DNA of 5,983 bases from Deltaproteobacteria bacterium. Lineage in GTDB: Bacteria > Desulfobacterota > Desulfomonilia > UBA1062. The notes beneath the pieces were generated by a model, which was not told the DNA's origin, made no database searches, and saw only the letters and a list, made by a program, of their open reading frames with translations. The translations under genes were made by a program, and so were the position numbers. Positions 1 to 5,913 of the stretch are shown in pieces (within the stretch, counting starts at the first letter, position 1; every line of letters starts with the position of its first letter). Location: NCBI GenBank assembly GCA_020053185.1, contig JAGVNP010000272.1, positions 1-5,983 of the forward strand, given 5' to 3'.

Positions 1-98
1 AATATCTTTATATGATGTTTTTTAAGTGCGTGTATGGCAGCAATGAGATTTTCTTGCCTGTCACCGAGATTCGAGCCAAGGCCGATAAAGCCTTTCAT
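1..98 (-). CDS. folK: 6-hydroxymethyl-7,8-dihydropterin pyrophosphokinase (HPPK), N-terminal part only
   Basis: The gene runs off the low-coordinate edge of the window, leaving 32 complete codons. The protein begins MKGFIGLGSNLGDRQENL, which matches the HPPK N-terminus: a first beta strand, then the GLGSNLGDR motif and an N-x(n)-A helix. HPPK transfers pyrophosphate from ATP to 6-hydroxymethyl-7,8-dihydropterin in cytosolic folate synthesis. The ATP-binding and catalytic Asp/His residues lie further downstream and cannot be checked. The start is supported by an ATGA overlap of four bases with the stop of the preceding FAH-family gene and by an AAGGTGG ribosome-binding sequence at 106-112. That arrangement implies translational coupling. 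Family assignment rests on the N-terminal motif alone, which is distinctive. Confidence 0.88.
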   Translation of the reverse strand, partial: MKGFIGLGSNLGDRQENLIAAIHALKKHHIKI

Positions 99-844
99 CT
101 TCTAACCACCTTGTTGGTGAGCTCTCCTATTTTTTCGATAGAGATAGTAATAGTATCACCTGGCTGCATAGGCCCAACACCCGGAGGAGTGCCTGTTGCG
201 ATCACATCATGCGCTTCAAGTGTCATTATTTGTGACACAAAGCTCACGATGGTAAACACATCAAAGATCATATTCGATGTATTTGAAGACTGTTTTATCT
301 GTCCATTGAGACTAGAGGTGATTTTAAGGCTTCCTGGATTTTCTATATCAGTCACAATCCAGGGGCCAATTGGTGCGAATGTGTCAAATGATTTTGCCCG
401 CGTCCATTGTCCATCTTTTGCCTGAAGATCCCTGGCAGTCACATCGTTAAAACAGGTGTAGCCAAGGATATAGTCGCTAACTTTTTCAGGAGAAACAGAT
501 CTGCATTTTTTTGAAATCACGATTCCCAGCTCAGCCTCATAATCCAGCTGCGCTACACCTTTAGGGTATACAATATCTTCATTAGGCCCGATTACACTGG
601 TTTGCGGCTTCAGAAACAAAAGAGGCTCCTCAGGAATTTTAAGATTGAATTCTTTTGCATGATCTCTGTAGTTGAGTCCCACTGCCACAATCTTTGTTGG
701 CATTACAGGGGCGAGCAGTCTTTCAATATCTATCTCGGTGCCGACGGCCTTTTTTTCCGGATCGAATTCGCAGATTCTGCCATCATCTTTTTGAGCGCAG
801 AAAACGATTTTTCCGTTTTTGGTTAAAACTCTTCCGATCTTCAT
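95..844 (-). CDS. Fumarylacetoacetate hydrolase (FAH) family protein, FAHD1/HpaG-like
   Basis: This 249-residue protein has the compact architecture of bacterial FAHD1-like enzymes: a short N-terminal region (about 1-50), then the FAH catalytic fold. Family landmarks are intact: GLNYRDHAKE at 56-65, LFLKP at 76-80, the metal-ligand segment DYEAELG at 101-107 (Glu103, Glu105), NDVTARDLQ at 133-141 (Asp134), GQWTRAKSFDTFAPIGPW at 145-162 and GTPPGVG at 218-224. Known members hydrolyse acylpyruvates, decarboxylate or tautomerise oxaloacetate, or isomerise 2-hydroxyhepta-2,4-diene-1,7-dioate; sequence alone does not separate these. No aromatic-degradation gene is visible nearby. Its start shares one base with the dapB stop (TAATG) and its stop overlaps folK, so it is embedded in the operon. 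A housekeeping or metabolite-repair role is a reasonable inference. The fold assignment is secure; the substrate is unknown. Confidence 0.93.
   Translation of the reverse strand: MKIGRVLTKNGKIVFCAQKDDGRICEFDPEKKAVGTEIDIERLLAPVMPTKIVAVGLNYRDHAKEFNLKIPEEPLLFLKPQTSVIGPNEDIVYPKGVAQLDYEAELGIVISKKCRSVSPEKVSDYILGYTCFNDVTARDLQAKDGQWTRAKSFDTFAPIGPWIVTDIENPGSLKITSSLNGQIKQSSNTSNMIFDVFTIVSFVSQIMTLEAHDVIATGTPPGVGPMQPGDTITISIEKIGELTNKVVRR
106..112 (-). promoter_or_regulatory. Ribosome-binding site for folK, inside the FAH gene
   Basis: On the minus strand this reads AAGGTGG, one mismatch from AAGGAGG. It sits seven bases before the ATG at 98-96, within the last codons of the upstream gene. It supports the chosen folK start and indicates that folK can recruit ribosomes itself as well as by coupling. 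Confidence 0.55.
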
Positions 845-1644
845 TAGAGGCCGAGTACGTCCTTCATGTTGTAGATGCCGGGCTTTTTATCAGCCACCCA
901 TTTGGCAGCTTTTATTGCGCCGTTTGCGAAATTTTCCCGCGTGGTAGCTTTGTGGCTTAATTCTATGCGCTCGCCTGTGCCTACAAACATCAGTGTGTGC
1001 TCGCCTACAATATCTCCTGCGCGTATGGTCTGTATCCCGATCTCGCCTTTTGGCCGCTCTCCGATCATGCCATAGCGTTCATATCTGGCGCAGTCTTTCA
1101 AGTTTATTCCTTTTGCCTTTGCCACTTCTTCTGCAATGCCTTTTGCAGTGCCTGACGGTGCGTCTTTTTTGTGTTTGTGATGTGCCTCTATGATCTCGAT
1201 ATCATATGAGTCGTCGAGCAGCTTTGCGAGGATGCCTGCTACCTTGAACATCACATTCACACCTACGCTCATGTTAGGCGCCATCACTATGGGAACTTTT
1301 TTCGAGAGGGATTCAATTTTCGCCTTTTCTTCGCTTGAAAAACCGGTGGTGCCGATGACCATGGTTTTTCCTGTTTCTGCAGAAAAGGCCAGATGGGTTA
1401 GGGTTGCTTCCGGTGAAGAAAAGTCGATGATAACAGAGCAGTCCTTGAATGCATCTGTATAATTGCCCTCGATGCGTACACCTTGAGCACCTAAGCCCAG
1501 GATCTCACCCACATCCTTTCCAATGTTGGGATGTTCAGCTCTCTCCAGGGCTCCGGAGAGTTTCATGTCAGGCGAGTTGATAACGCCTTTGCATATGAGG
1601 GAGCCCATACGTCCTGCAGCACCTACTACTCCTATCTTTATCAT
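844..1644 (-). CDS. dapB: 4-hydroxy-tetrahydrodipicolinate reductase
   Basis: DapB reduces the DapA product (4-hydroxy-tetrahydrodipicolinate) to tetrahydrodipicolinate with NAD(P)H in the cytosolic diaminopimelate/lysine pathway. The 266-residue length is normal. The N-terminal Rossmann domain carries GAAGRMG at 8-14 and an acidic residue after the second strand (Glu34 in GALER), which usually favours NADH or dual cofactor use. The segments IGTTGFS (97-103) and APNMSVGVN (122-130) are typical of the family. The C-terminal substrate domain holds EAHHKHKKDAPSGTA at 153-167, with the expected catalytic His155 and Lys159. The GIQTIRAGDIVGEHT segment (203-217) and SHKATTRENFANGA segment (230-243) are also conserved. 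The gene starts nine bases after dapA with an AGAGG-type ribosome site, and its TAA stop shares a base with the next ATG. It appears complete and ordinary. Confidence 0.97.
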   Translation of the reverse strand: MIKIGVVGAAGRMGSLICKGVINSPDMKLSGALERAEHPNIGKDVGEILGLGAQGVRIEGNYTDAFKDCSVIIDFSSPEATLTHLAFSAETGKTMVIGTTGFSSEEKAKIESLSKKVPIVMAPNMSVGVNVMFKVAGILAKLLDDSYDIEIIEAHHKHKKDAPSGTAKGIAEEVAKAKGINLKDCARYERYGMIGERPKGEIGIQTIRAGDIVGEHTLMFVGTGERIELSHKATTRENFANGAIKAAKWVADKKPGIYNMKDVLGL

Positions 1645-1653
1645 AAGCGCCTC

Positions 1654-2526
1654 TTATATTAATTTGTACGATTTCAAAACGCTGGCAAGCTTATCCCTGT
1701 TTGGGCCAGACATCTTTACCAGAGGAAGCCTGAATTCTTCCTGTATTTTTCCCATCATGGCAAGCGATGTTTTTGCAGGGATAGGATTGGTCTCAATGAA
1801 CATGGCATTGTGCAGATCAAGCAGCGCATAATGGAGTTTTTTCGATTTAGAGATGTCACCTTTGAGCCAGGACTTTACCTGATCAGACACTAATCTTGGT
1901 GCCACGTTTGCAGTTACCGAGATTACACCTTTGCTGCCAAGGCTCAAGATTGGCAGGGTCAGTCCGTCATCGCCTGAAAGAAGGTCAAAGTTTTTAGCAG
2001 CATCCTTTATGATCTGCGTGCATTTCATGAGATTTCCGCTCGCTTCTTTGATGCCCACAATCACGTCTATTTTGGACAGAGCAATAACGGTTTCTGCGCT
2101 CATATCCACGCCGGTCCTTCCAGGCACATTATAGAGTATCTGCGGTATGTCGCATGCTTTTGCAATCGCATTGTAATGCTCATACAAGCCCTTCTGCGTG
2201 GGCTTGTTGTAATACGGCGTGATCAAAAGCGCTGCATCAACACCTGCAGCAATTGCATGTTTTGTAAGGCCAATTGCTTCACTGGTGGAGTTTGATCCGG
2301 TGCCTGCAATGACCGGAACCCGCTTTCTCACCGTCTCTACAGTTATCTCTATTACGCGCTCATGCTCTGCATTGGAAAGAGTTGCAGACTCTCCTGTTGT
2401 GCCGCACGGCACAATGCCTGAGATGCCTGATTTTATCTGGAACTCGATCAATGCCCGTAATGCTTTTTCGTCAACCTTGTCATTCTTGAACGGAGTAACG
2501 ATCGCAACTATTGCTCCTGAAAACAT
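1654..2526 (-). CDS. dapA: 4-hydroxy-tetrahydrodipicolinate synthase
   Basis: DapA condenses pyruvate with aspartate semialdehyde, the committed step toward diaminopimelate and lysine. The 290-residue protein is full length for this TIM-barrel aldolase. Motifs appear in order: GAIVAIVTPF at 4-13, the pyruvate-carboxylate loop CGTTGES at 41-47, TPYYNKPTQKG at 103-113 (Tyr106, the interface Tyr), LYNVPGRTG at 131-139 (catalytic Tyr132, Arg137) and GIKEASG at 158-164 with the Schiff-base Lys160. IETNPIPAK near residue 244 is the conserved C-terminal signature. Whether the enzyme is inhibited by lysine cannot be read with confidence. It starts 11 bases after lysA with a perfect AGGAGG, and only nine bases separate its stop from dapB, so the three are very probably co-transcribed. 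Confidence 0.97.
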   Translation of the reverse strand: MFSGAIVAIVTPFKNDKVDEKALRALIEFQIKSGISGIVPCGTTGESATLSNAEHERVIEITVETVRKRVPVIAGTGSNSTSEAIGLTKHAIAAGVDAALLITPYYNKPTQKGLYEHYNAIAKACDIPQILYNVPGRTGVDMSAETVIALSKIDVIVGIKEASGNLMKCTQIIKDAAKNFDLLSGDDGLTLPILSLGSKGVISVTANVAPRLVSDQVKSWLKGDISKSKKLHYALLDLHNAMFIETNPIPAKTSLAMMGKIQEEFRLPLVKMSGPNRDKLASVLKSYKLI

Positions 2527-2533
2527 AAATCTT

Positions 2534-2539
2534 CCTCCT
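2534..2539 (-). promoter_or_regulatory. Strong ribosome-binding site for dapA overlapping the lysA stop
   Basis: The minus strand reads AGGAGG seven bases before the dapA ATG. Its first two bases are the AG of the lysA TAG stop codon (2540-2538), so a ribosome terminating on lysA sits on the dapA initiation site. This is the best ribosome site in the window and fixes the dapA start. Confidence 0.8.
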
Positions 2540-3791
2540 AAATAAATTCTGGTACACTTTCTAATGATGAAAGATCATCATAACTCTGCCGTTTTGTGAC
2601 TATGGCATATTGTGACTGGTCAACAATCACCTCTGCCGGTTTTGTTCTGGAGTTGTAGTTGGAGCTCATGGTGAATCCGTATGCGCCTGCGCTCATCACT
2701 GCAATGAGTTTGCCTTGTGTAACTTTGGCAACCTCTCTGTCCTTTGCGAGAAAATCTCCTGATTCGCATATAGGGCCCACTATATCGACTATCTCCAGAG
2801 CTTCACCCTGATCCTCTACAGGCCATATACCATGATAGGCGTTGTATAGAGAAGGACGTATAAGATCATTCATGCCTGCATCCACAATAACGAACGTTTT
2901 ATGCCGGGTTTCTTTGCGGTAGAGAACTTTTGTCACAAGGATGCCGGCATTTCCTACAATAACCCTTCCTGGCTCAAATATGAGTTTTAACCCAAGTTCT
3001 TTAACTTTTTCAACTATTGCATGAAGATAATCTTTCGGATGAGGCGGCTCTTCATCCAAATAGGTAATGCCCAGCCCTCCGCCGAGATCCAGGTATTTAA
3101 AATGAATGTCATGTGTTTTGAGCGTTGCGATGAGCAGTTTTATCCGCTCGATTGCATCGATGAATGGCTTTACATCAGTGAGCTGGCTCCCAATATGGCA
3201 GTCTATACCGACAACGTCGATGTTTCTCATCTTACTTGCCTTTAAGTATTGTTTGATGGCTGTCTCGATATCGATGCCGAACTTGTTCTTCTTCATGCCT
3301 GTGGAGATATACGGATGGGTCATCGGGTCCACATCGGGATTCACCCGTATGGATATAGGCACTTTTTTTCCTAATACAGAGCCCCTTGCATTTATAACAT
3401 CGAGTTCTTCCTCGCTCTCCACATTAAACATCATGATGCCGGCATTGATGGCAGAGTCGATCTCCTGCATGGTTTTGCCAACCCCGGAGTATACGATTTT
3501 ATTTCCCGGGATGCCTGCCTTTAATGCCTTGTACAGTTCCCCGCCAGAGACAACATCAACACCAAGACCCTGTTTTGCCATATAGCGCAGCAGTGCAAGG
3601 TTAGAGTTTGCCTTCATGGAAAAGCATGTCTGATGATCTACCCCTTTGAGGGGGTCTTCAAATGCGTCAATATGTCTCTTGATCGTGGCCAGGCTGTAGC
3701 AGTAAAAAGGCGTGCCTATCTCCTCGGCAATTTTTGTGAGAGCAACATCGCCGCAGCAAAGTATTCCTTTTTGGTACGTGAAGTCGTGCAT
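2538..3791 (-). CDS. lysA: Diaminopimelate decarboxylase
   Basis: LysA decarboxylates meso-diaminopimelate to L-lysine using pyridoxal phosphate (PLP). At 417 residues it is full length for a fold-type III decarboxylase. Visible landmarks are the PLP lysine Lys60 in CFSMKANSN (56-64), VVSGGEL (80-86), YSGVGKT (101-107), DCHIGSQL (197-204), the phosphate-binding GGGLG (237-241), EPGR (273-276), MNDLIRPSLY (307-316), the catalytic Cys342 in GPICESGD (339-346) and GAYGFTMSSNYNSRTKPAEV (369-388). The N-terminus MHDFTYQKG is typical of the family. An in-frame TAG 15 bases upstream with no start codon in between rules out a longer protein. The start has no convincing Shine-Dalgarno sequence, only a distant GGGTAG, unlike dapA. 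A short leader ORF with a good site ends eight bases upstream. The gene follows a repeat-filled gap, so it may have its own promoter. Confidence 0.97.
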   Translation of the reverse strand: MHDFTYQKGILCCGDVALTKIAEEIGTPFYCYSLATIKRHIDAFEDPLKGVDHQTCFSMKANSNLALLRYMAKQGLGVDVVSGGELYKALKAGIPGNKIVYSGVGKTMQEIDSAINAGIMMFNVESEEELDVINARGSVLGKKVPISIRVNPDVDPMTHPYISTGMKKNKFGIDIETAIKQYLKASKMRNIDVVGIDCHIGSQLTDVKPFIDAIERIKLLIATLKTHDIHFKYLDLGGGLGITYLDEEPPHPKDYLHAIVEKVKELGLKLIFEPGRVIVGNAGILVTKVLYRKETRHKTFVIVDAGMNDLIRPSLYNAYHGIWPVEDQGEALEIVDIVGPICESGDFLAKDREVAKVTQGKLIAVMSAGAYGFTMSSNYNSRTKPAEVIVDQSQYAIVTKRQSYDDLSSLESVPEFI

Positions 3792-3799
3792 GCTATTAA

Positions 3800-3874
3800 T
3801 TAACTACCCAGGTATCCAGTAGTCAGTAGCCAGGAGCCAGACTTCAATGGACAGTTGTCAGCTACCTGGTTCAT
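3800..3874 (-). CDS. Possible 24-residue leader ORF upstream of lysA
   Basis: An ATG at 3874-3872 opens 24 codons (MNQVADNCPLKSGSWLLTTG, then YLGS) ending in TAA at 3802-3800, eight bases before the lysA ATG. A GAGGAG sequence at 3889-3884 lies nine bases before this ATG, a good ribosome site, whereas lysA itself has a weak one. Termination here could hand ribosomes to lysA. The peptide has one Lys codon, so it is not a classical lysine attenuator. Much of the ORF is the translation of a heptamer repeat tract, so it may be open by chance. I see no homology and claim no peptide function. Confidence 0.25.
   Translation of the reverse strand: MNQVADNCPLKSGSWLLTTGYLGS
3813..3868. repeat. Heptanucleotide repeat tract, CAG family
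   Basis: On the plus strand, CAG recurs at exact seven-base steps at 3817, 3824, 3831, 3838, 3852 and 3859. A diverged CAA sits at 3845 and CTG at 3866 in the same phase. Units read TATCCAG, TAGTCAG, TAGCCAG, GAGCCAG, ACTTCAA, TGGACAG, TTGTCAG, CTACCTG. The tract ends about 20 bases before the lysA start and is bracketed by a 7-base inverted pair, CCAGGTA (3808-3814) and TACCTGG (3863-3869). The period is directly visible; function is unknown. It resembles in kind the short tandemly repeated heptamers known in cyanobacterial intergenic DNA. Confidence 0.8.
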
Positions 3875-3883
3875 TGGGTTTAT

Positions 3884-3889
3884 CTCCTC
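3884..3889 (-). promoter_or_regulatory. Candidate ribosome-binding site for the lysA leader ORF
   Basis: The minus strand reads GAGGAG, nine bases before the ATG at 3874-3872. It is the only strong Shine-Dalgarno-like sequence in the 100 bases upstream of lysA that is suitably spaced from an ATG. Its use depends on the leader ORF being real. Confidence 0.3.
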
Positions 3890-3907
3890 AATTCCGAACC
3901 TAAAAAC

Positions 3908-4045
3908 CTTTATCCCTTCGCCCTTTGCCCTTTGCTTTTCAGCTTTGAGCTTTATTTGCTTACTCAACAACTTAACCACTCTCCTTTCAGCTTTGAGCTT
4001 TCAACTTTGTTTGCTTACTCAACCACTTAACAACTACTTAACCAT
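3908..4045. repeat. Heptanucleotide repeat region, TTTGCCC / CTTTCAG families, with an internal direct duplication
   Basis: The first part steps through CCCTTCG, CCCTTTG, CCCTTTG. Then a 17-base block, TTTCAGCTTTGAGCTTT, occurs twice (3937-3953 and 3985-4001), 48 bases apart. A following 14-base block, TTTGCTTACTCAAC, occurs at 3955-3968 and 4010-4023, 55 bases apart. The seven-base difference is one additional heptamer in the second copy, where CTTT recurs at 3984, 3991, 3998 and 4005. Both copies continue into ACTTAAC-type sequence. The region lies between the lipoprotein gene and lysA and contains no gene I can support. It reads as an old expansion of short units, now diverged. Confidence 0.8.
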
Positions 4046-4058
4046 TCGGGCTACTTAA

Positions 4059-4079
4059 TTCTGTATTCTGTCTCCTGAA
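4059..4079. repeat. Short heptanucleotide tract, CTG family, just after the lipoprotein gene
   Basis: Three units, TTCTGTA, TTCTGTC and TCCTGAA, place CTG at 4061, 4068 and 4075. Read on the minus strand this is CAG at seven-base steps, so it is related in type to the CAG tract near lysA but lies in the opposite orientation. It begins seven bases beyond the lipoprotein stop codon. Three units alone would be weak evidence; the surrounding period-7 tracts make it credible. Confidence 0.55.
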
Positions 4080-4085
4080 TAGTTA

Positions 4086-4469
4086 CTATTTTACCACAAT
4101 AAAAGGTTCTGTCAAAAAGCGGGATCCATCCATTTCAATTTTGATACGGTATACCATATACGGTGAGACTGGCTGCTTATCCTCAAGGATAATCTGTTCT
4201 TTTGTCGCTGCTGTTATCTGCGTGATCTCCTTAAGATCATCGGTGCATGAAGGGCAGATTCCTTTTGGCTTTCCCAAAAGAATGATTTTGCTGCCCTGTA
4301 TATTGTTCTGCACCTTTGCTACAATAATGTCCCCTTCAAACCGGATGCTGTTCACTTCTACAGGATCAGGAGCTTTTGGAGGAAGCGGAGGCTTTTTTCT
4401 GCCGCAGGCTGTTGGTGCGAGCAGGATGAGTATAATCAGTATGAGACATAAATAGCGGCTATGCCTCAT
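4086..4469 (-). CDS. Small lipoprotein, LptM-like N-terminus with a C-terminal beta domain
   Basis: This 127-residue protein has a basic N-terminus, a hydrophobic stretch (about 6-18) and a probable lipidated Cys22 in LLAPTACG. The lipobox is imperfect: Pro sits at -3 where Leu is usual. The segment after the cysteine, CGRKKPPLPPKAPDPV, resembles the CGxKGPLxxP start of LptM/YifL-type lipoproteins, which are often encoded beside lysA or dapF. Residues about 37-127 look like a single beta-sandwich, fibronectin type III-like domain, with Cys72 and Cys75 in GICPSC able to form a disulfide or bind metal. It should be an envelope protein anchored on the periplasmic face. Its ATG shares one base with the argH TAA stop, with AAGGT nine bases upstream. 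It ends with tandem TAG and TAA stops. Function is unproven; an LptM-like role is only suggested by the N-terminus and position. Confidence 0.85.
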   Translation of the reverse strand: MRHSRYLCLILIILILLAPTACGRKKPPLPPKAPDPVEVNSIRFEGDIIVAKVQNNIQGSKIILLGKPKGICPSCTDDLKEITQITAATKEQIILEDKQPVSPYMVYRIKIEMDGSRFLTEPFIVVK

Positions 4470-5854
4470 TAGTCAAGACCTTCGATAATGGAATAAGCGT
4501 TCTTTATGGCCTTGTTTACATTTTTGCGTGCAGTACCGCCAAAGCTGGTCCGCGCATCCACTGAATTCTTCGGATCAATGCAAGAGAGGATATCTTTTTC
4601 AAACTTGGGAGAGAATTTTTTGAAATCTTTGAGGTTGAGATCATCAATACTCTTTTTCTCTTTTATGAGCAATGCAACCAGCTCTCCTGTGATCCTATGC
4701 GCATCTCTGAATGGCACACCTTTTTTTGCAAGATAGTCTGCGACATCGGTTGCAGTAATAAACCCCTTTTTCAGGGCCTCTTCCATTGCATCTTTATTGA
4801 TACCCATTGCGTTTATTATGCCTGTTGTCATCTCAATGCAGCGTTTAAGCGTATCTGCAGTATTGATCGCTGGAGCTTTGTCTTCCTGCATATCTCTGTT
4901 GTAGGCAAGGGGGAGTCCTTTCATCAGGGTAAGAAGAGAGATCAAATTTCCATACACGCTACCTACCTTGCCACGTATCAGTTCAAGCACATCAGGGTTT
5001 TTCTTCTGCGGCATGATTGAACTTCCTGTGCAGTATGCATCAGGCAAATCTATGAATGAAAATTCCTGTGAGTTCCACATGATAAGCTCTTCAACAAGTC
5101 TGCTCAAGTGCATCATTGTAACTGAAGATGCAAAGACAAATTCTATCGCAAAATCTCTGTCGCTCACACCATCAATGGAATTGCGGCATGCCATGTCAAA
5201 TCCAAGCTCGGCAGTGGTTATGTCCCTGTCAATCGGATAAGGGGTTCCTGCAAGAGCTGCACTTCCCAGCGGAGATATGTTTGTTCTTTTCGTTAAATCA
5301 GAGAACCGTTCATAATCCCTTAGAAACATCTCGAAATAGGCCAGCATATGATGGCTAAAAGAAACAGGCTGTGCATGCTGTAAATGGGTGAACCCCGGCA
5401 TAATGATGTCTACAGAGTCTTTTGCCTTATCCACAAATGCATTCATAAGGCCTTTAAGGTCTTTTTTTATAAAGATGACTTCATCTTTCAAATAGAGTCT
5501 GAAATCTGTGGCGACCTGGTCATTTCTGCTTCGAGCAGTATGGAGTTTTTTACCAACAGGCCCGATGCGTTTTACAAGCTCGGTCTCGATATTCATATGT
5601 ACGTCTTCGAGCTTTTTATCAAAGACAAATTTTCCTGATGCAATATCAGCTTTTATCGAAGTGAGGCCGTCTACAATGGCTTTCAGCTCTTGCTTGTCAA
5701 GTATGCCTGCGCGGGAGAGCATCTTTGCATGCGCAATACTTCCGGCAATGTCGTGTTTGTAGAGTCTACAGTCAATGCTCACAGACTCAGTGAATGTCTC
5801 TACCGCTTCAAGGGTAGGGCTGGTAAATCTTCCTGACCAGGGTTTTTTAGTCAT
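4469..5854 (-). CDS. argH: Argininosuccinate lyase
   Basis: ArgH cleaves argininosuccinate to arginine and fumarate, the last step of arginine synthesis, as a cytosolic homotetramer of the fumarase/aspartase superfamily. The 461-residue length is standard. The N-terminus KPWSGRF (4-10) is the usual ArgH start. DVHMNIE (84-90), HTARSRNDQVATD (105-117), the catalytic His157 in GFTHLQHAQP (154-163), SPLGSAALAGT (194-204) and the mobile signature loop GSSIMPQKKNPD (277-288), which carries the catalytic serine, are all present, as is the AYNRDMQEDK segment (317-326). The start is supported by family alignment and by AGAGG-type ribosome sequence between 5864 and 5873. The lipoprotein gene overlaps its stop by one base. 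Immediately upstream begins a heptamer repeat tract, and no promoter can be defended there. The enzyme looks intact and typical. Confidence 0.97.
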   Translation of the reverse strand: MTKKPWSGRFTSPTLEAVETFTESVSIDCRLYKHDIAGSIAHAKMLSRAGILDKQELKAIVDGLTSIKADIASGKFVFDKKLEDVHMNIETELVKRIGPVGKKLHTARSRNDQVATDFRLYLKDEVIFIKKDLKGLMNAFVDKAKDSVDIIMPGFTHLQHAQPVSFSHHMLAYFEMFLRDYERFSDLTKRTNISPLGSAALAGTPYPIDRDITTAELGFDMACRNSIDGVSDRDFAIEFVFASSVTMMHLSRLVEELIMWNSQEFSFIDLPDAYCTGSSIMPQKKNPDVLELIRGKVGSVYGNLISLLTLMKGLPLAYNRDMQEDKAPAINTADTLKRCIEMTTGIINAMGINKDAMEEALKKGFITATDVADYLAKKGVPFRDAHRITGELVALLIKEKKSIDDLNLKDFKKFSPKFEKDILSCIDPKNSVDARTSFGGTARKNVNKAIKNAYSIIEGLD

Positions 5855-5877
5855 TTATCTCTACCTCTCCTCTGATC

Positions 5878-5912
5878 GTAAAATGTAAGGCGTAAAGCGT
5901 AAGGTGTAAAAA
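5878..5912. repeat. Heptanucleotide tract, GTAA family, upstream of argH
   Basis: Five contiguous plus-strand units, GTAAAAT, GTAAGGC, GTAAAGC, GTAAGGT and GTAAAAA, keep GTAA in exact seven-base phase (5878, 5885, 5892, 5899, 5906). The last three bases of each unit vary. The tract stops 24 bases before the argH start codon, directly behind its ribosome-binding region. Confidence 0.85.
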
Positions 5913-5913
5913 A

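Noticed and set aside
12..425. Plus-strand open frame of 137 codons
   Set aside because: It is antisense to the FAH-family gene and folK, both of which carry clear family motifs.
3106..3585. Plus-strand open frame of 159 codons
   Set aside because: It lies wholly antisense to lysA, whose motifs are complete; no ribosome site or recognisable domain supports it. It is a codon-usage shadow.
3808..4045. CRISPR array
   Set aside because: Repeated units are seven bases with no 25-40 base repeats or unique spacers, and the 17-base block occurs only twice.
3855..4058. Plus-strand open frame of 67 codons in the lipoprotein-lysA gap
   Set aside because: It is the translation of heptamer repeat DNA, has no convincing ribosome site and shows low-complexity Leu/Ser/Thr composition with duplicated stretches.
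3792..4085. Lysine riboswitch upstream of lysA
   Set aside because: The gap is long enough, but the conserved lysine-riboswitch core elements are not visible and the sequence is accounted for by repeats. A covariance-model search would settle it.
4078..4088. Palindrome ATAGTTACTAT at the end of the lipoprotein gene as a terminator or operator
   Set aside because: It has five-base arms of A/T-rich sequence with a one-base centre and no T-run; it is partly the tandem stop codons. Not enough to call a site.
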